Shown in pieces: positions 16,416-26,965 of a DNA stretch of 64,000 bases. Each line of letters opens with the position of its first letter. The first letter of the stretch is position 1. The notes beneath the pieces are model-generated. The model ran no database searches and had not been told where the DNA came from. It saw only the letters and a list, made by a program, of their open reading frames with translations. This stretch comes from Bacillus_BU sp051233475 (GTDB lineage: Bacteria > Bacillota > Bacilli > Bacillales > Cytobacillaceae). The stretch lies in assembly GCF_051233475.1 (NCBI RefSeq), contig NZ_JBKFGH010000002.1, forward strand, positions 1-64,000. The letters run 5' to 3'. Made by a program: the position numbers and the translations under genes.

Positions 16416-19400
16416 TTAAAGATTCAGTTCCACCTGATGATCTTTTCCGTCATCGTGCAGCTCTACAAACGGCGGATTGTCAGCAGTAATGGGAACAGGC
16501 TTTCCATTAACAGTTAAACTCTTTTCACCATCTGAGCCCCTTTTAACCGTAATCATATACCGTGATTTTCCAAAACTATAGGTGACTGAGAAACCTGGCC
16601 ATTCTGCTGGAATTTTAGGATCAATATACAGGTGATTTTCTCTGCGGCGAATACCTAGAATCCATTCAATTCCAGCTTGGTACAACCAGCCTGAAGCCCC
16701 TGTATACCATGTCCACCCCGCATGCCCCTCATTTGGTTCCGCAGTATATACATCGGCCGCAAGAGCATACGGCTCACCTGTATAGGTCATTACTTCTCGA
16801 TCGGTGCGTGTATGAGTCATCGGATTTAGCATCGAGAACATCTCAAATGCTTTATCGTTTTCCCCAAGCTGACAACTGGCAACAATTCCCCAAATGACAC
16901 CATGAGTATACTGGGCACCGTTTTCTCTAATTCCCGGCGGATACCCCTGAATATACCCAGGACTTGGGTCCGTTTCATCAAATGGCGGAGTTAACAGTCG
17001 AATGACCGAAAGTTCCCGCTCGACCAATTCACGATCGAACGATTTCATTGCTTGAATCGCACGATCTTTTGGGGCACCTCCAGAAATAACAGACCATGAT
17101 TGGGCGATAGCATCAATCCGGCATTCTTCATTTTGAATAGAACCTAGCCAATCTCCTGAATCTGTAAAGGCACGACGGTACCACTGGCCATCCCAAGCAT
17201 GCTCATTAAGAGCATCAATTAATTGCTGGCGCCGTTTCTGATAAGTTTCAACCCTGCTTAAATCACCCTGTTGACGACAAAGCTCAGCAAATCGATTCAA
17301 CACATCACAAATGAACCAGCCAAGCCACACACTTTCACCACGGCCCTTAACACCAACAAGGTTCATTCCATCGTTCCAATCTCCTACCCCGATAAGCGGC
17401 AACCCATGCTCCCCGATCCGGTTTAAAGCAAGATCGATTGCTCTTAAGCAATGTTCATACACTGTACCCGTTTCAGAGGAGCGTACGGTCGGTTCATACC
17501 GTTCATGTTCATCCTCACCAAGCAGGTCACTAACTAAAAATGGTGCTAGTTCATCTAAAATAGTTCGGTCACCTGTATGTTCAATATATCGTGACACTAC
17601 ATATGGCATCCAAAGCAGGTCATCAGAAAAAGTAGTCCGAATTCCTCGTTCGGTTTCTTCATGCCACCAGTGTTGCACATCTCCCTCTAAATATTGATGG
17701 GAGGCATGAAGAATAATTTGTTCCCGTGTTTTCTCCGGCATGGTATGGAGAAGTGCGAGTGAATCCTGTAATTGGTCGCGGAAGCCAAAGGCCCCTCCTG
17801 CCTGGTAAAAAGCAGTTCTAGCCCACATCCGACAAGCCAGCGATTGATACAAAAGCCAACCATTCAACAGAAAATTGGTTTCTTGTGAAGGAGTTGACAC
17901 TTGAATTTGGCCCAAATGCTGATCCCAAAAACAGGTTACCTCCTGCATGGTTTGCTCGCAAACAGAAGGCTGACGATACTTTCGAACTAGGTAAATGACT
18001 TCCTCCTGGGAGTCCGCACAGCCAAGCAAGATATAGACAACCTGTTCCTCGTTTGGCAGTAGGTTTAACTTTGCCTGAACCGCACCGCACGAATCGAAAT
18101 GCGAGCCTGTCCGCCCAGATAATTGAACTCTTTCCATTGCTGCAGGTCGGTCCATTGAACGGTTTCGTCCAATAAACTCATTGCGGTCTGCAGTCCAAGA
18201 TACATGTTGGAAAGAATCTGGAGATTCAGCTGTTTGTTCATTCTCACTCTTTGCACCAGCAACATTTATCTTCCTATCCATCCCTGATTCAGGGTAAATC
18301 CCCAAGAAAGCAGTAGCCTCTTTAAAGATTTCTTGATAGGTGTTCCGAGCAGTTAAAACTTGTTCTGACTCAATCCAATCCGTCACAATATAAGGAGCAT
18401 TGGCTTGCCTTTGAACACCTAATACCCATTCTGCATAATACGTAAGCGAAATAGTTCTTGGCTCCGTGGTTTTATTTTGCAGTTTCATTTTTATGATTTT
18501 TACAGGATCCTCAAGTGGGACATAAATGTTCATCTCGTGTTTAATTCCATATCTTTCATGATCAAACCTCGTAAAGCCTTTCCCATGAGTTATTTTGTAC
18601 GGTTCATGGGTATGGGCAATAGATGGTGCAACAGACCAATTTTCCCCGCTTTCTTCATCCCTAATAAAACCTGTTTCGGTTGGGGGATCAAGTACAGGAT
18701 CATTCGACCAAGGTGTCAGCTTGCATTCGCGGCTGTTCCTCCACCACGTGTAACCTGTTCCCATTTCTGAAATGAGACATCCAAAGTTTTTATTGGCCAA
18801 AACATTAATCCAAGGAGCAGGCAAATGATTCCCGTTTTTGATCAGAATACGATACTCCTTTCCATCTGGAGAAAATCCCCCCCAACCATTGAAAAACAAC
18901 CATTCTTTTGTTTCCTCTAATAACGTTTGACCAAAACCACTACTGGCAGAATGATAGTTGCTTTGAGAAGTACCAGTTGGGTTTAATTGTTCAGGAACAG
19001 CAATTTGAGCTTCTTCCTTTGATAAACGAATTTGGGCGAACAGACTTGGTCCGCCGGCTCGTAAATCAACACGGGCGACTGCCTTCAATAAGGTCTTATT
19101 TTCCTCAGTTAATTGATTAGCTGGAATTACATAAACCCCTGACACACCTGCCCCAAAACGGTCTACTCCATGTTCTGCAGCCTGTTTGAGGGCTTCTTGT
19201 AAATGTTGGTGATATCCTTCTTCTGATTCATTAAGAAGAACAAGGTCAAACAAAAGCCCCAGTCTTCGCAAATATTCATGACCTGTAAGCATTTTAACGA
19301 CAAATGGTAGTTGACTGCGATTATCGATGCGGATAAGCACAATCGGTCGATCACCAGATACTCCAAAACTCCATAATCCGGATTGACCCTTTTCATTTGC

Positions 19401-22400
19401 AATAATACTATTTTTGCGTTCGTCACGAAGTGGCGGAGTATATAGAACCCGTCCTGCTAAAGTCTGAAAAAGGGTTGCTTCACGATTCGTCAAATGCAAA
19501 TTTCGAAGCTCAATTTGGCCCCGATTCCAAGCCATTTGAAACGTTCTTTCCACTTCTTGATAAGGCGCAAACCTGCGAACGATTTCAATGGCCTCTTCTC
19601 GTGTATTACTAACAGAGGTAACAGAGATTAATTGAACTTGACTACCCGGTTTCACCCTAATTCTGCGTCTCATTACGAATGCTGGATCGGCTACTGAACC
19701 TACCCTGCCACGAAGACGTGATCGAATCCCCTTAGGTTCAGAGAGCTGATAACCTCGTCCAATAAAGCTTGATCGATCGGTTTCATACTCGATTGTCCCA
19801 AGCCCCTCACCTTCAACCATGAGAGTATGAGCAGACCATAATGTCTGATCCTTTGCTTCGCGTGGTCTTCTGCCCGCAACTAAGCAACCTGACTCTGCAT
19901 CAAAAGCCGTTCGGATAAACAGCTTGCTAAAAGCAGTATGTGCCACATCGGCAATCGGATTTGCCAATGCTAATTCGATAAAAGTTGTTACCTCTAGTAC
20001 CTTTACCTCGCTGCTAGTATTGGTTAAGGATATTCTTCGAACCTCAGCATTCCACTCTGAAGAAACACAAATTTCCATGCTCGTTTTTACATCGCCATCT
20101 TCACGCATAAAAGTTGCGTGATCAAGTCCAAATAGAACCCTTTGTTCTTCAGCTTCTACTTGGCAGGGCTGATAAGATGGTGACCACAGCTTATCCGTTG
20201 CGATATCACGAATATATACGTAGCTCCCCCACGGATCCAACACAGGATCCTCTCTCCATCTTGATACGGATAACCCTTTAAACTGACTAAACCCGCTGCC
20301 TGTGGTTGTGACCACGGTTGTAAATGTACTATTGGAAAGCACACAAACCTCTGGGACAGCTGTATGGGGAGAATCATACTCCCTGACAGTTGCAGTATCC
20401 TGAACAATTTTCGAGAATGGCTCGTGGATTCGATGTAAGGCTGGATGCATAATGAACTTTGGATTTTTCGGCACCCGTTCTTGCAAAAGAAGTTCGGCGG
20501 AACGAATTTGTTTATTACGGTGAAATCTTCCAACCATCGTTTTAGGAAGCAGGACATTTGCAAGAGTTAATAAACTCATTCCCTGATGATGGGCCATGAA
20601 ACTGCGAATGACAACATGCTGTTTATCTTTTGGCAGCCGCTCCTGTGTAAAGTCCAAAGCTTCATAATATCCGTATTTTCCGCGACCTTTCATCTGTTCA
20701 ATTTGTTTTAAAGCGGAAAGTGCCTCATCCTTCGCAAATGGGAGCGCAAGAATAGTAGCATACGGAGCAACTACTAAATCTTTCTCCAGTCCTCGTTTAA
20801 ATCCGAGCCCTGGAACACCGAATGCGCGGTATTGGTAATTCATTTGAAAGTCAAATGCATAGTAGCCGGATTCGGATATCCCAAATGGTACCTCTCTTTG
20901 CTTGGCATATTCCATTTGCCGACTTACAACAGCGGCATACGTATCGTCCCACAAAGTATTTCGATAGGTCCGCATGAACAACCATGGCATTAAGAATTCA
21001 AACATTGTCCCAGACCAAGACAATAAGACAGGTCGTTTCCCGACCTTCGTCATTGTTCTTCCAAGCGCATTCCAATGTGAAACGGAAATTTGACCAAGAG
21101 CAATCGCAACAAAGCTGGCAATCCTTGCTTCCGAAGCCATAAGATCATACAGGATTTCATCGCGTTCATTTCGATCTGCATGATACCCTAAAGAAAATAA
21201 TTTAGAAGTATGATCATACAACGGGCGGAAATCCGTTTCTTGAATTAATTTATCTAATCGTTCAAGGAGTTCATTTCCCCGTTCAGCCCAATTGACCCGG
21301 GTGTTTTTTCCAAGTTTTTTGCCTGATGCAAGTGGAGTAATTTCTTCTGAAAAGGCAATTTTTAAAGAACTTGAATCCTCCACCTGATCACCGGATGACT
21401 TGTTGATTTCATCATAAACCGCTAGCCACTCGGCCAAGCCCTCTTTTACCGCAATAAGACAACCCACTAAATTTCCCGAATCCACAGTTGATACATATCT
21501 AGGTGATAATGGATGTAACGAGGTTGTATCGTACCAATTGTATAAATGGCCTTCCCACTTTTCCATCCGCTCTAGCGTATCTAAGGTTCGCGAAAGCCGT
21601 GATATTAACCCAGGTGTGTCGATAAACTCAAAATCACGGGCAGCTAATGTACAAGTAAGGTACAAGCCAATGTTCGTTGGAGATGTTCGATGCGCTACCC
21701 CATTCGGTGGCTCTATTTGCACATTATCAGGTGGTAGCCAGTTCTCTTCTTCGGTAACATAATCTTCATAAAAGGACCAAATTTCATGAGAAAGCTTTCG
21801 CAATTCTTCAGTTTCTTGTTCTGAAAAAGACAGACGTTTTTGCTCCGATGGCTGATCAAGCCAGCGAATGACCAGCGGTGCAGAAAACCAAAGTGCACTA
21901 AAAATGAAGCCAATGACCTGGACAAACACATTTTCATTAAAAAATGTTGTGAATAAAAATAAACCGGTTAATACATATCCTCCTGCCAATCCAAGTAAAA
22001 CAGGAGAACCATTCTGCTTGCTATTGCGGTCTTCTTCACTTGAAGAAACCCATTCTAATAAACGTTTTTTAGAAAAGAATAGGCGATATAAAGCCCGGCC
22101 AATTCCATCCAGTACAAGGATGATTTGAAAAGGTAGGGTCACAATAGAAACCAATATTTGGCCGATTGTATTGACTAAACTGCGTGGATATCGAACCCAA
22201 GTCTGAAACGTAAATAAATGCCGTATGACTGGCAAACATAATGTCGCAGCCACTAAAGCAAACCAGCGGAGTGGAGATCCCGGTAAAACCGTGACAGCTA
22301 ATAATAGGATCGCAAATAAGATTGGCTGTACTAGGCTTCTCCTTAAATTATCAAGAATCTGCCATCTTGTTAAAATCGATAAGTCAACAGGAACTAACTC

Positions 22401-24716
22401 ACCCTTTCGATTATACGATTTTGGTAACAGCCAAAGTAATAGTTGCCAATCCCCTCTGATCCAGCGATGTTGGCGCTTTTGATAGGTACTAAATTTGGCT
22501 GGATGGCTATCAATTAATTCGATATCCTGAAGCAATGCAGCACGAAGAAATCCACCTTCAAGTAAATCATGACTTAACACTCTATTTTCTGGTATTCTCT
22601 CACACAGTATTTGAAAAAACGCATCAACATCAAAAATCCCTTTTCCGGTAAAAATACCTTGTCCAAGCCCATCTTGATATGGATCAGAAACAGCAAACGA
22701 ATAGGGGTCAATCCCTGGGTCTTGTGACCAAAGATTGGCAAAGCGAGATTGCATCACAGACTCGTGGCTCATCCCAATCCTTGGCTGGAGCACACCATAG
22801 CCTTCGATGACCCTTGTCTTGGCATCATTTAAAATGGGACGATTGTAAGGTAGATGAAGCGTACCGATCATTCGATGTGCGCTTTCGTGTGGAAGCTGAG
22901 TATCTGAATCAAGAGTAATAATATAGCGAATTTGGTTTAACAATGCTAAATCGCCATCAAGATATGTAAAGCTTGTCGTCTTACTCCCCTTTAGAAGCTC
23001 TGCAAATTCTACTAATTTCCCACGTTTTCTCTCCCAGCCCATCCATACCCCTTCAGATGGATTCCATTGTCTTCTTCGTTGAAAAAGATGGAATGTAGTT
23101 TCTGGATATGTACCACGTAATCGGGAAATCCCCCTTTGAGCCGCCTTAATTATTTGCTGATCCTCCTCGAGCATTTCTGATTGTGCATCGACAAAATCAC
23201 CCAAAAATGCAAAGTGAATATTAGGGTCCCGGTTAGCTAAGTAATGCAATTCAAGACGATCAATTAGGTCATCAACTTCCTCAAGTGTTGACCAAATAAT
23301 TGGAATTACGACCATCGTTGCCGCATCTTTTGGAACCCCTTTTGAAAAATCAAGCCTTAATAGCGGCACAGGATTCCTAACACGCTCAATGGTCCAGTGA
23401 GCAGCTGTAACAGCCCATTCTAAGGCAGGCAGTAACAGAACGATGAGAGCAATCGCCACATCAACCGGTCCAAGAACTGAATCCCACCCAATCCAAATTA
23501 AAAACCCAATTAGGGCTAGTGCACTGAAAAAAGCGATCATATTAAAATACGTTCCGGTTGCCCGACGCAGTATCCCGGTTTCGGGAAGAGCTCTTGGTTT
23601 CCCACACATCTTAAGTGCTTGTCTTAACTGCTTAACGCCATTAGGATCAAGCAAATAATAGGCTACAAAAGCTTTTCGGGCTCGTTGTTCTAAAACTTCA
23701 GGTTCGTGTTGTTGCAAATATTGGTCAGCAAGCTCCACCGCCTGAGTGGCTACAAGGTTTTCTGGCAAATTGAAACGGTGGGCCAATTGTTCAACTTTTC
23801 TTCGTAAAGAGTTTCGACTAGAAAAATCTAATTTTGCATAATCGCCTGAACTTTCATTCCGTAACGACCTTTCTACCATACTTATTTGTTCAAAGGTGAC
23901 ATTCCAATCCCATCGTGACAGCCTTCTGATACTCGTAATTAAATGCCCGGTGGTTACTTGATAAGCTGCCTGCATCTGATACTCATACGATAAAATATGA
24001 TCTAAGCTCTCAGGACCATTTTCTAATTTGCAAATCAGCCATTCTCCTACGGTTGCTGAATAGTCAGCACGTTCCCGAAGATGTTTCACCAAATGAACAA
24101 TCATTGGACCGGAAAGAGGAATTTCTTGACCAGCATCATCTAAAACTTGCTTCAGCTTTTCAGGAGTAATCTCGTTCGTTTCAATTCCGGAAAGCAACTG
24201 ATCAACCATAGTACAGACATCCCTGCGCTCCTTAATCGTATTCATAATCTCCGTTAGCTGCCGGATAAGGGCCACTCTCATAATCACCGAGATGGACCAA
24301 ACCTCAGCAATCGTTAAAATCGAGACTTCCTGGTAGGAACGAAGATAAGAAATGAAGGAATCAATATGCAAATTTCCATCGTTATGCTTTAAATAATCGG
24401 TACAGATAGAAAAAACTCTCGACTCTCCAGTTTTGCTTAAATGAGGTAAAAAGCTCACAAATTTTTTTGTTAATTGTTGTTTTACGACCAATACTTGTTC
24501 TTCCAAAAATTCAGCATTATCCAATAACCATTCCTCTGCTGGCTGAGCACAAGATGAACGATTTTCGTGGAGATCATGCACGAAACTGCGTAAATTCTCA
24601 ATATTGGATTCATTTTCACGCCAAAATTGTAGTGATGGCTTACGACTAATAAAAGGATCATGGTTCAAAGCCGTTTTGTGAGCCTCTTCTCTGAGCTGTT
24701 CTTGATTCAAAATCAT
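16416..24716 (-). CDS. Cyclic beta-1,2-glucan synthase-like multidomain glycosyltransferase (GT84 plus GH94-type)
   Basis: A 2766-residue membrane enzyme with the layout of NdvB/Chv-type cyclic beta-1,2-glucan synthases. An N-terminal helical region is followed by membrane segments near 390-440. The glycosyltransferase domain has TYLDGD and TLDSDTQLP (near 604) and QRHRWIRGDW (near 749). Further membrane segments lie near 795-955, then a glucoamylase-like domain (about 1010-1450, with SWSGTMFEFLMPW) and two phosphorylase-type beta-sandwich regions. The GH94-type (alpha/alpha)6 domain carries GDWNDGMN near 2447. In characterised enzymes the GT domain elongates a beta-1,2-glucan from UDP-glucose, the middle domain cyclises it and the GH94 domain trims chain length. 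It may instead make a related linear or decorated glucan. The start is ATG 24716 behind GGGGGA. Most ORFs on the opposite strand here are shadows. Confidence 0.85.
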   Translation of the reverse strand: MILNQEQLREEAHKTALNHDPFISRKPSLQFWRENESNIENLRSFVHDLHENRSSCAQPAEEWLLDNAEFLEEQVLVVKQQLTKKFVSFLPHLSKTGESRVFSICTDYLKHNDGNLHIDSFISYLRSYQEVSILTIAEVWSISVIMRVALIRQLTEIMNTIKERRDVCTMVDQLLSGIETNEITPEKLKQVLDDAGQEIPLSGPMIVHLVKHLRERADYSATVGEWLICKLENGPESLDHILSYEYQMQAAYQVTTGHLITSIRRLSRWDWNVTFEQISMVERSLRNESSGDYAKLDFSSRNSLRRKVEQLAHRFNLPENLVATQAVELADQYLQQHEPEVLEQRARKAFVAYYLLDPNGVKQLRQALKMCGKPRALPETGILRRATGTYFNMIAFFSALALIGFLIWIGWDSVLGPVDVAIALIVLLLPALEWAVTAAHWTIERVRNPVPLLRLDFSKGVPKDAATMVVIPIIWSTLEEVDDLIDRLELHYLANRDPNIHFAFLGDFVDAQSEMLEEDQQIIKAAQRGISRLRGTYPETTFHLFQRRRQWNPSEGVWMGWERKRGKLVEFAELLKGSKTTSFTYLDGDLALLNQIRYIITLDSDTQLPHESAHRMIGTLHLPYNRPILNDAKTRVIEGYGVLQPRIGMSHESVMQSRFANLWSQDPGIDPYSFAVSDPYQDGLGQGIFTGKGIFDVDAFFQILCERIPENRVLSHDLLEGGFLRAALLQDIELIDSHPAKFSTYQKRQHRWIRGDWQLLLWLLPKSYNRKGELVPVDLSILTRWQILDNLRRSLVQPILFAILLLAVTVLPGSPLRWFALVAATLCLPVIRHLFTFQTWVRYPRSLVNTIGQILVSIVTLPFQIILVLDGIGRALYRLFFSKKRLLEWVSSSEEDRNSKQNGSPVLLGLAGGYVLTGLFLFTTFFNENVFVQVIGFIFSALWFSAPLVIRWLDQPSEQKRLSFSEQETEELRKLSHEIWSFYEDYVTEEENWLPPDNVQIEPPNGVAHRTSPTNIGLYLTCTLAARDFEFIDTPGLISRLSRTLDTLERMEKWEGHLYNWYDTTSLHPLSPRYVSTVDSGNLVGCLIAVKEGLAEWLAVYDEINKSSGDQVEDSSSLKIAFSEEITPLASGKKLGKNTRVNWAERGNELLERLDKLIQETDFRPLYDHTSKLFSLGYHADRNERDEILYDLMASEARIASFVAIALGQISVSHWNALGRTMTKVGKRPVLLSWSGTMFEFLMPWLFMRTYRNTLWDDTYAAVVSRQMEYAKQREVPFGISESGYYAFDFQMNYQYRAFGVPGLGFKRGLEKDLVVAPYATILALPFAKDEALSALKQIEQMKGRGKYGYYEALDFTQERLPKDKQHVVIRSFMAHHQGMSLLTLANVLLPKTMVGRFHRNKQIRSAELLLQERVPKNPKFIMHPALHRIHEPFSKIVQDTATVREYDSPHTAVPEVCVLSNSTFTTVVTTTGSGFSQFKGLSVSRWREDPVLDPWGSYVYIRDIATDKLWSPSYQPCQVEAEEQRVLFGLDHATFMREDGDVKTSMEICVSSEWNAEVRRISLTNTSSEVKVLEVTTFIELALANPIADVAHTAFSKLFIRTAFDAESGCLVAGRRPREAKDQTLWSAHTLMVEGEGLGTIEYETDRSSFIGRGYQLSEPKGIRSRLRGRVGSVADPAFVMRRRIRVKPGSQVQLISVTSVSNTREEAIEIVRRFAPYQEVERTFQMAWNRGQIELRNLHLTNREATLFQTLAGRVLYTPPLRDERKNSIIANEKGQSGLWSFGVSGDRPIVLIRIDNRSQLPFVVKMLTGHEYLRRLGLLFDLVLLNESEEGYHQHLQEALKQAAEHGVDRFGAGVSGVYVIPANQLTEENKTLLKAVARVDLRAGGPSLFAQIRLSKEEAQIAVPEQLNPTGTSQSNYHSASSGFGQTLLEETKEWLFFNGWGGFSPDGKEYRILIKNGNHLPAPWINVLANKNFGCLISEMGTGYTWWRNSRECKLTPWSNDPVLDPPTETGFIRDEESGENWSVAPSIAHTHEPYKITHGKGFTRFDHERYGIKHEMNIYVPLEDPVKIIKMKLQNKTTEPRTISLTYYAEWVLGVQRQANAPYIVTDWIESEQVLTARNTYQEIFKEATAFLGIYPESGMDRKINVAGAKSENEQTAESPDSFQHVSWTADRNEFIGRNRSMDRPAAMERVQLSGRTGSHFDSCGAVQAKLNLLPNEEQVVYILLGCADSQEEVIYLVRKYRQPSVCEQTMQEVTCFWDQHLGQIQVSTPSQETNFLLNGWLLYQSLACRMWARTAFYQAGGAFGFRDQLQDSLALLHTMPEKTREQIILHASHQYLEGDVQHWWHEETERGIRTTFSDDLLWMPYVVSRYIEHTGDRTILDELAPFLVSDLLGEDEHERYEPTVRSSETGTVYEHCLRAIDLALNRIGEHGLPLIGVGDWNDGMNLVGVKGRGESVWLGWFICDVLNRFAELCRQQGDLSRVETYQKRRQQLIDALNEHAWDGQWYRRAFTDSGDWLGSIQNEECRIDAIAQSWSVISGGAPKDRAIQAMKSFDRELVERELSVIRLLTPPFDETDPSPGYIQGYPPGIRENGAQYTHGVIWGIVASCQLGENDKAFEMFSMLNPMTHTRTDREVMTYTGEPYALAADVYTAEPNEGHAGWTWYTGASGWLYQAGIEWILGIRRRENHLYIDPKIPAEWPGFSVTYSFGKSRYMITVKRGSDGEKSLTVNGKPVPITADNPPFVELHDDGKDHQVELNL

Positions 24717-24871
24717 ATATTTATCCCCCAAAATAGCTTTTAGCAGTAAGTGCTTATTTGTGTATACTGATAAAATTTTCCCATTCTGGTCAGAAAATAT
24801 GCATTTTCGATTAAAAAAGAGAGAAAAAACACAATAGAGTGCTCAACCACTAATAATATTGTGATAAGCAC

Positions 24872-24912
24872 AAAAAAAGAGACTGACACTTAAAAGAATG
24901 TCAGCCTTTTTG
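24872..24912. terminator. Bidirectional terminator after the chitinase gene
   Basis: CTGACA pairs with TGTCAG around an A-rich loop, flanked by AAAAAAA on one side and CCTTTTT on the other. It lies between the end of the chitinase gene and the start of the glucan synthase gene, so these two are probably not one operon. Confidence 0.75.
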
Positions 24913-24959
24913 TTTATTTAAACTAAAAAAAATCAAGATGGGTGATCCAAGTTTACAAA

Positions 24960-26771
24960 TCATTTCAAGTCATTGTACAGTTTGCTTAATAAAACTTTAT
25001 TCGGGTCTTGGCTTAATTCCCAAATCATTGCTCCACCTAAACCAGTTGATTTTATATAGGTAGTTTTATAACCCAAAGATTCTGAATCATCATAACTAAT
25101 AAATTGACTGCCGTTGTATAACCAAGGTACTTTGGAATCCTGCTCCCAATAACGAATATACCCATTTTTATTTATATAATTTGCTTCGAGTTCAGCATAA
25201 CTTATTGCTGAACCCCCTCCAAGGAATGATTGATACAAACCATTATTAATACTATTTACTTGGTTATAAGCTCTACCGTAGAAAGGCATTCCCATAACCA
25301 GCTTATTAGTAGGTACCCCATGACTCAAATAGGTCTGAACAGCATCTTGAACAGTCCACTCGGAGAAAAACGCTGTTTGAGGGTCACGGAAAAGTGGTGC
25401 ATTCATTCCAGTGATAGAATCCCAAGACCCGTGCATATCATATGTCATGAGTTGCACATAATCAAGATATGGATGAAGCAAATTCAATTCTGTATTAGCC
25501 GCATAACTTTTTCCAGCACCACCTGCTATTGTTAAAAAGTATTGCTTCGCATCTTTAGCCGTTTGAGCATCTAACGTTTCTCTTATTTTCTTTAATAACA
25601 ATGTAAAATTCTGTTTATCCTCAGGACGCGTAATATTGCCTGTTTTTCCTCCTGCAACTGGATATTCCCAGTCTAAATCGATTCCATCAAAACCATATTT
25701 GAGGATGAATTGGAGGCAACTTTCAGCAAAAATCGTCCTAGATTCTTCAGTAAGTGCTATATTAGAAAACTTATCTGACCATGTCCATCCGCCAACTGAA
25801 ATTAATGTTTTCAAATGAGGATATTGCTGCTTAAGTTTAGTAAGTTGATAGAAGTTTCCTTTATATGGCTGTTCTGCAGTATCACCTGGAAATGGCTTTT
25901 CCACATCAGCCCAAGAATCTCCTAATGCAATTTTTCCATCTGCTGAAATATTAGCAAATGCATAATTCAAATGAGTGAGTTTACTTGCCTCAATATTCGT
26001 CACTTGAAAATTAGAATAGGTCGACCAGCTTGTGTAATAACCTACCATTTTATAATTATTTGGAGCTGGAGTTATCGCATTTTTTACATAAATCGTTCTA
26101 GAAGTCTGGGCTGTTTGATTGGCGGTGTCATAAACTACAACCTTAAGCATTTGCTCCCCATCAGGGACCCAAGGGTCAGTTGCCCAATTGACAGTAAAAG
26201 GCGCTGCAGTTAAAGTACGAATTAAATAACCACCGTTATTACTGTAAAATTCAACCTTGCTAATGCCTTTGTCATCAAGAGCATTAATAGAAAGCGACAC
26301 TGTTCCACTAACTGTTTTTCCATCACTAGCAATTGGAGAAACGGAGATCTCGCTAACCTGCGGGGGCTGGTCTATTAGAATCTTACTGGCGGTTACAACT
26401 TTGATTGTTCCACTTGGAGCCGAATAATTTCCTTTTGCATCCTTTGCTTTTACAAAAAAACTATAGGATGTATTCGGGTTTAAGTTTTTAGCTTCATATT
26501 GGGGCGATGTAACACTAGCAATGATTCTATTATCCTGATATACATCATACCCGGTTACAGCAATATTATCGGTTGAAGTATTCCAAGCTAAAGAAATGGT
26601 TGTTTCCGTTATTTCTGTTGCTTGAAGATTTGATGGTACTGTCGGTGGTGTCCGATCCGGCTTTGCGGCCTCAACTGTCCCATAGCTAGTAAAACAACTA
26701 ATAAAGAAAAGTAAAACCACGGAAAGAATCGTGAATTTGTTTGCAAGAAATTTTCGTGTTAGCTGCTCCAT
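24960..26771 (-). CDS. Secreted GH18 chitinase with FN3 and Ig-like modules
   Basis: The 603-residue exported protein has a signal peptide (about 1-35, ending near VEAA). A fibronectin type III module follows (about 38-125: PPTVPSNLQATEITETTISL, then TSYSFFVKAKDAKGNYS), then an Ig-like module (about 130-235) and a GH18 TIM barrel (from about 240). The catalytic DxxDxDxE motif is intact (FDGIDLDWEYP), as are SVGGWTWS and LMTYDMHGSW. It should cleave chitin or related beta-1,4-GlcNAc polymers outside the cell. The module order differs from classic ChiA-type enzymes, since the accessory modules are N-terminal. The start is ATG 26771; the next upstream ATG (26792) lacks a ribosome-binding site. 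A large inverted repeat abuts the ribosome-binding site. Confidence 0.92.
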   Translation of the reverse strand: MEQLTRKFLANKFTILSVVLLFFISCFTSYGTVEAAKPDRTPPTVPSNLQATEITETTISLAWNTSTDNIAVTGYDVYQDNRIIASVTSPQYEAKNLNPNTSYSFFVKAKDAKGNYSAPSGTIKVVTASKILIDQPPQVSEISVSPIASDGKTVSGTVSLSINALDDKGISKVEFYSNNGGYLIRTLTAAPFTVNWATDPWVPDGEQMLKVVVYDTANQTAQTSRTIYVKNAITPAPNNYKMVGYYTSWSTYSNFQVTNIEASKLTHLNYAFANISADGKIALGDSWADVEKPFPGDTAEQPYKGNFYQLTKLKQQYPHLKTLISVGGWTWSDKFSNIALTEESRTIFAESCLQFILKYGFDGIDLDWEYPVAGGKTGNITRPEDKQNFTLLLKKIRETLDAQTAKDAKQYFLTIAGGAGKSYAANTELNLLHPYLDYVQLMTYDMHGSWDSITGMNAPLFRDPQTAFFSEWTVQDAVQTYLSHGVPTNKLVMGMPFYGRAYNQVNSINNGLYQSFLGGGSAISYAELEANYINKNGYIRYWEQDSKVPWLYNGSQFISYDDSESLGYKTTYIKSTGLGGAMIWELSQDPNKVLLSKLYNDLK

Positions 26772-26785
26772 CCCTTCATGCCTTC

Positions 26786-26837
26786 CCCTCATATTAATAT
26801 TAAAATCTACTATCCTAGTTAAATTTTAATATGAGGG
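26786..26837 (-). promoter_or_regulatory. Leader inverted repeat next to the chitinase ribosome-binding site
   Basis: CCCTCATATT and AAAAT, with a six-base insertion between them (left arm 26786-26806), pair with ATTTTAATATGAGGG (26823-26837). On the mRNA the 3' arm ends directly against the GGAAGG ribosome-binding sequence. There is no U-run, so it is not a terminator. It may affect translation or mRNA stability. Confidence 0.5.
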
Positions 26838-26965
26838 CACTTTAGGAGATACAGGCAAATAAAGGTAAAGCTACCCGTTGTAGCAATGTTTTGATCAATC
26901 CTGTAAAAGAAAGTATATAAGGAAAGAATCAAGTCTATCCTTATTATTTATGAGGAGGTTTAAAA

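Noticed and set aside
16416..24716. Many opposite-strand ORFs of 60-135 codons within the glucan synthase gene
   Set aside because: They lack ribosome-binding sites and recognisable domains and lie fully inside a long conserved gene; they are frame shadows.
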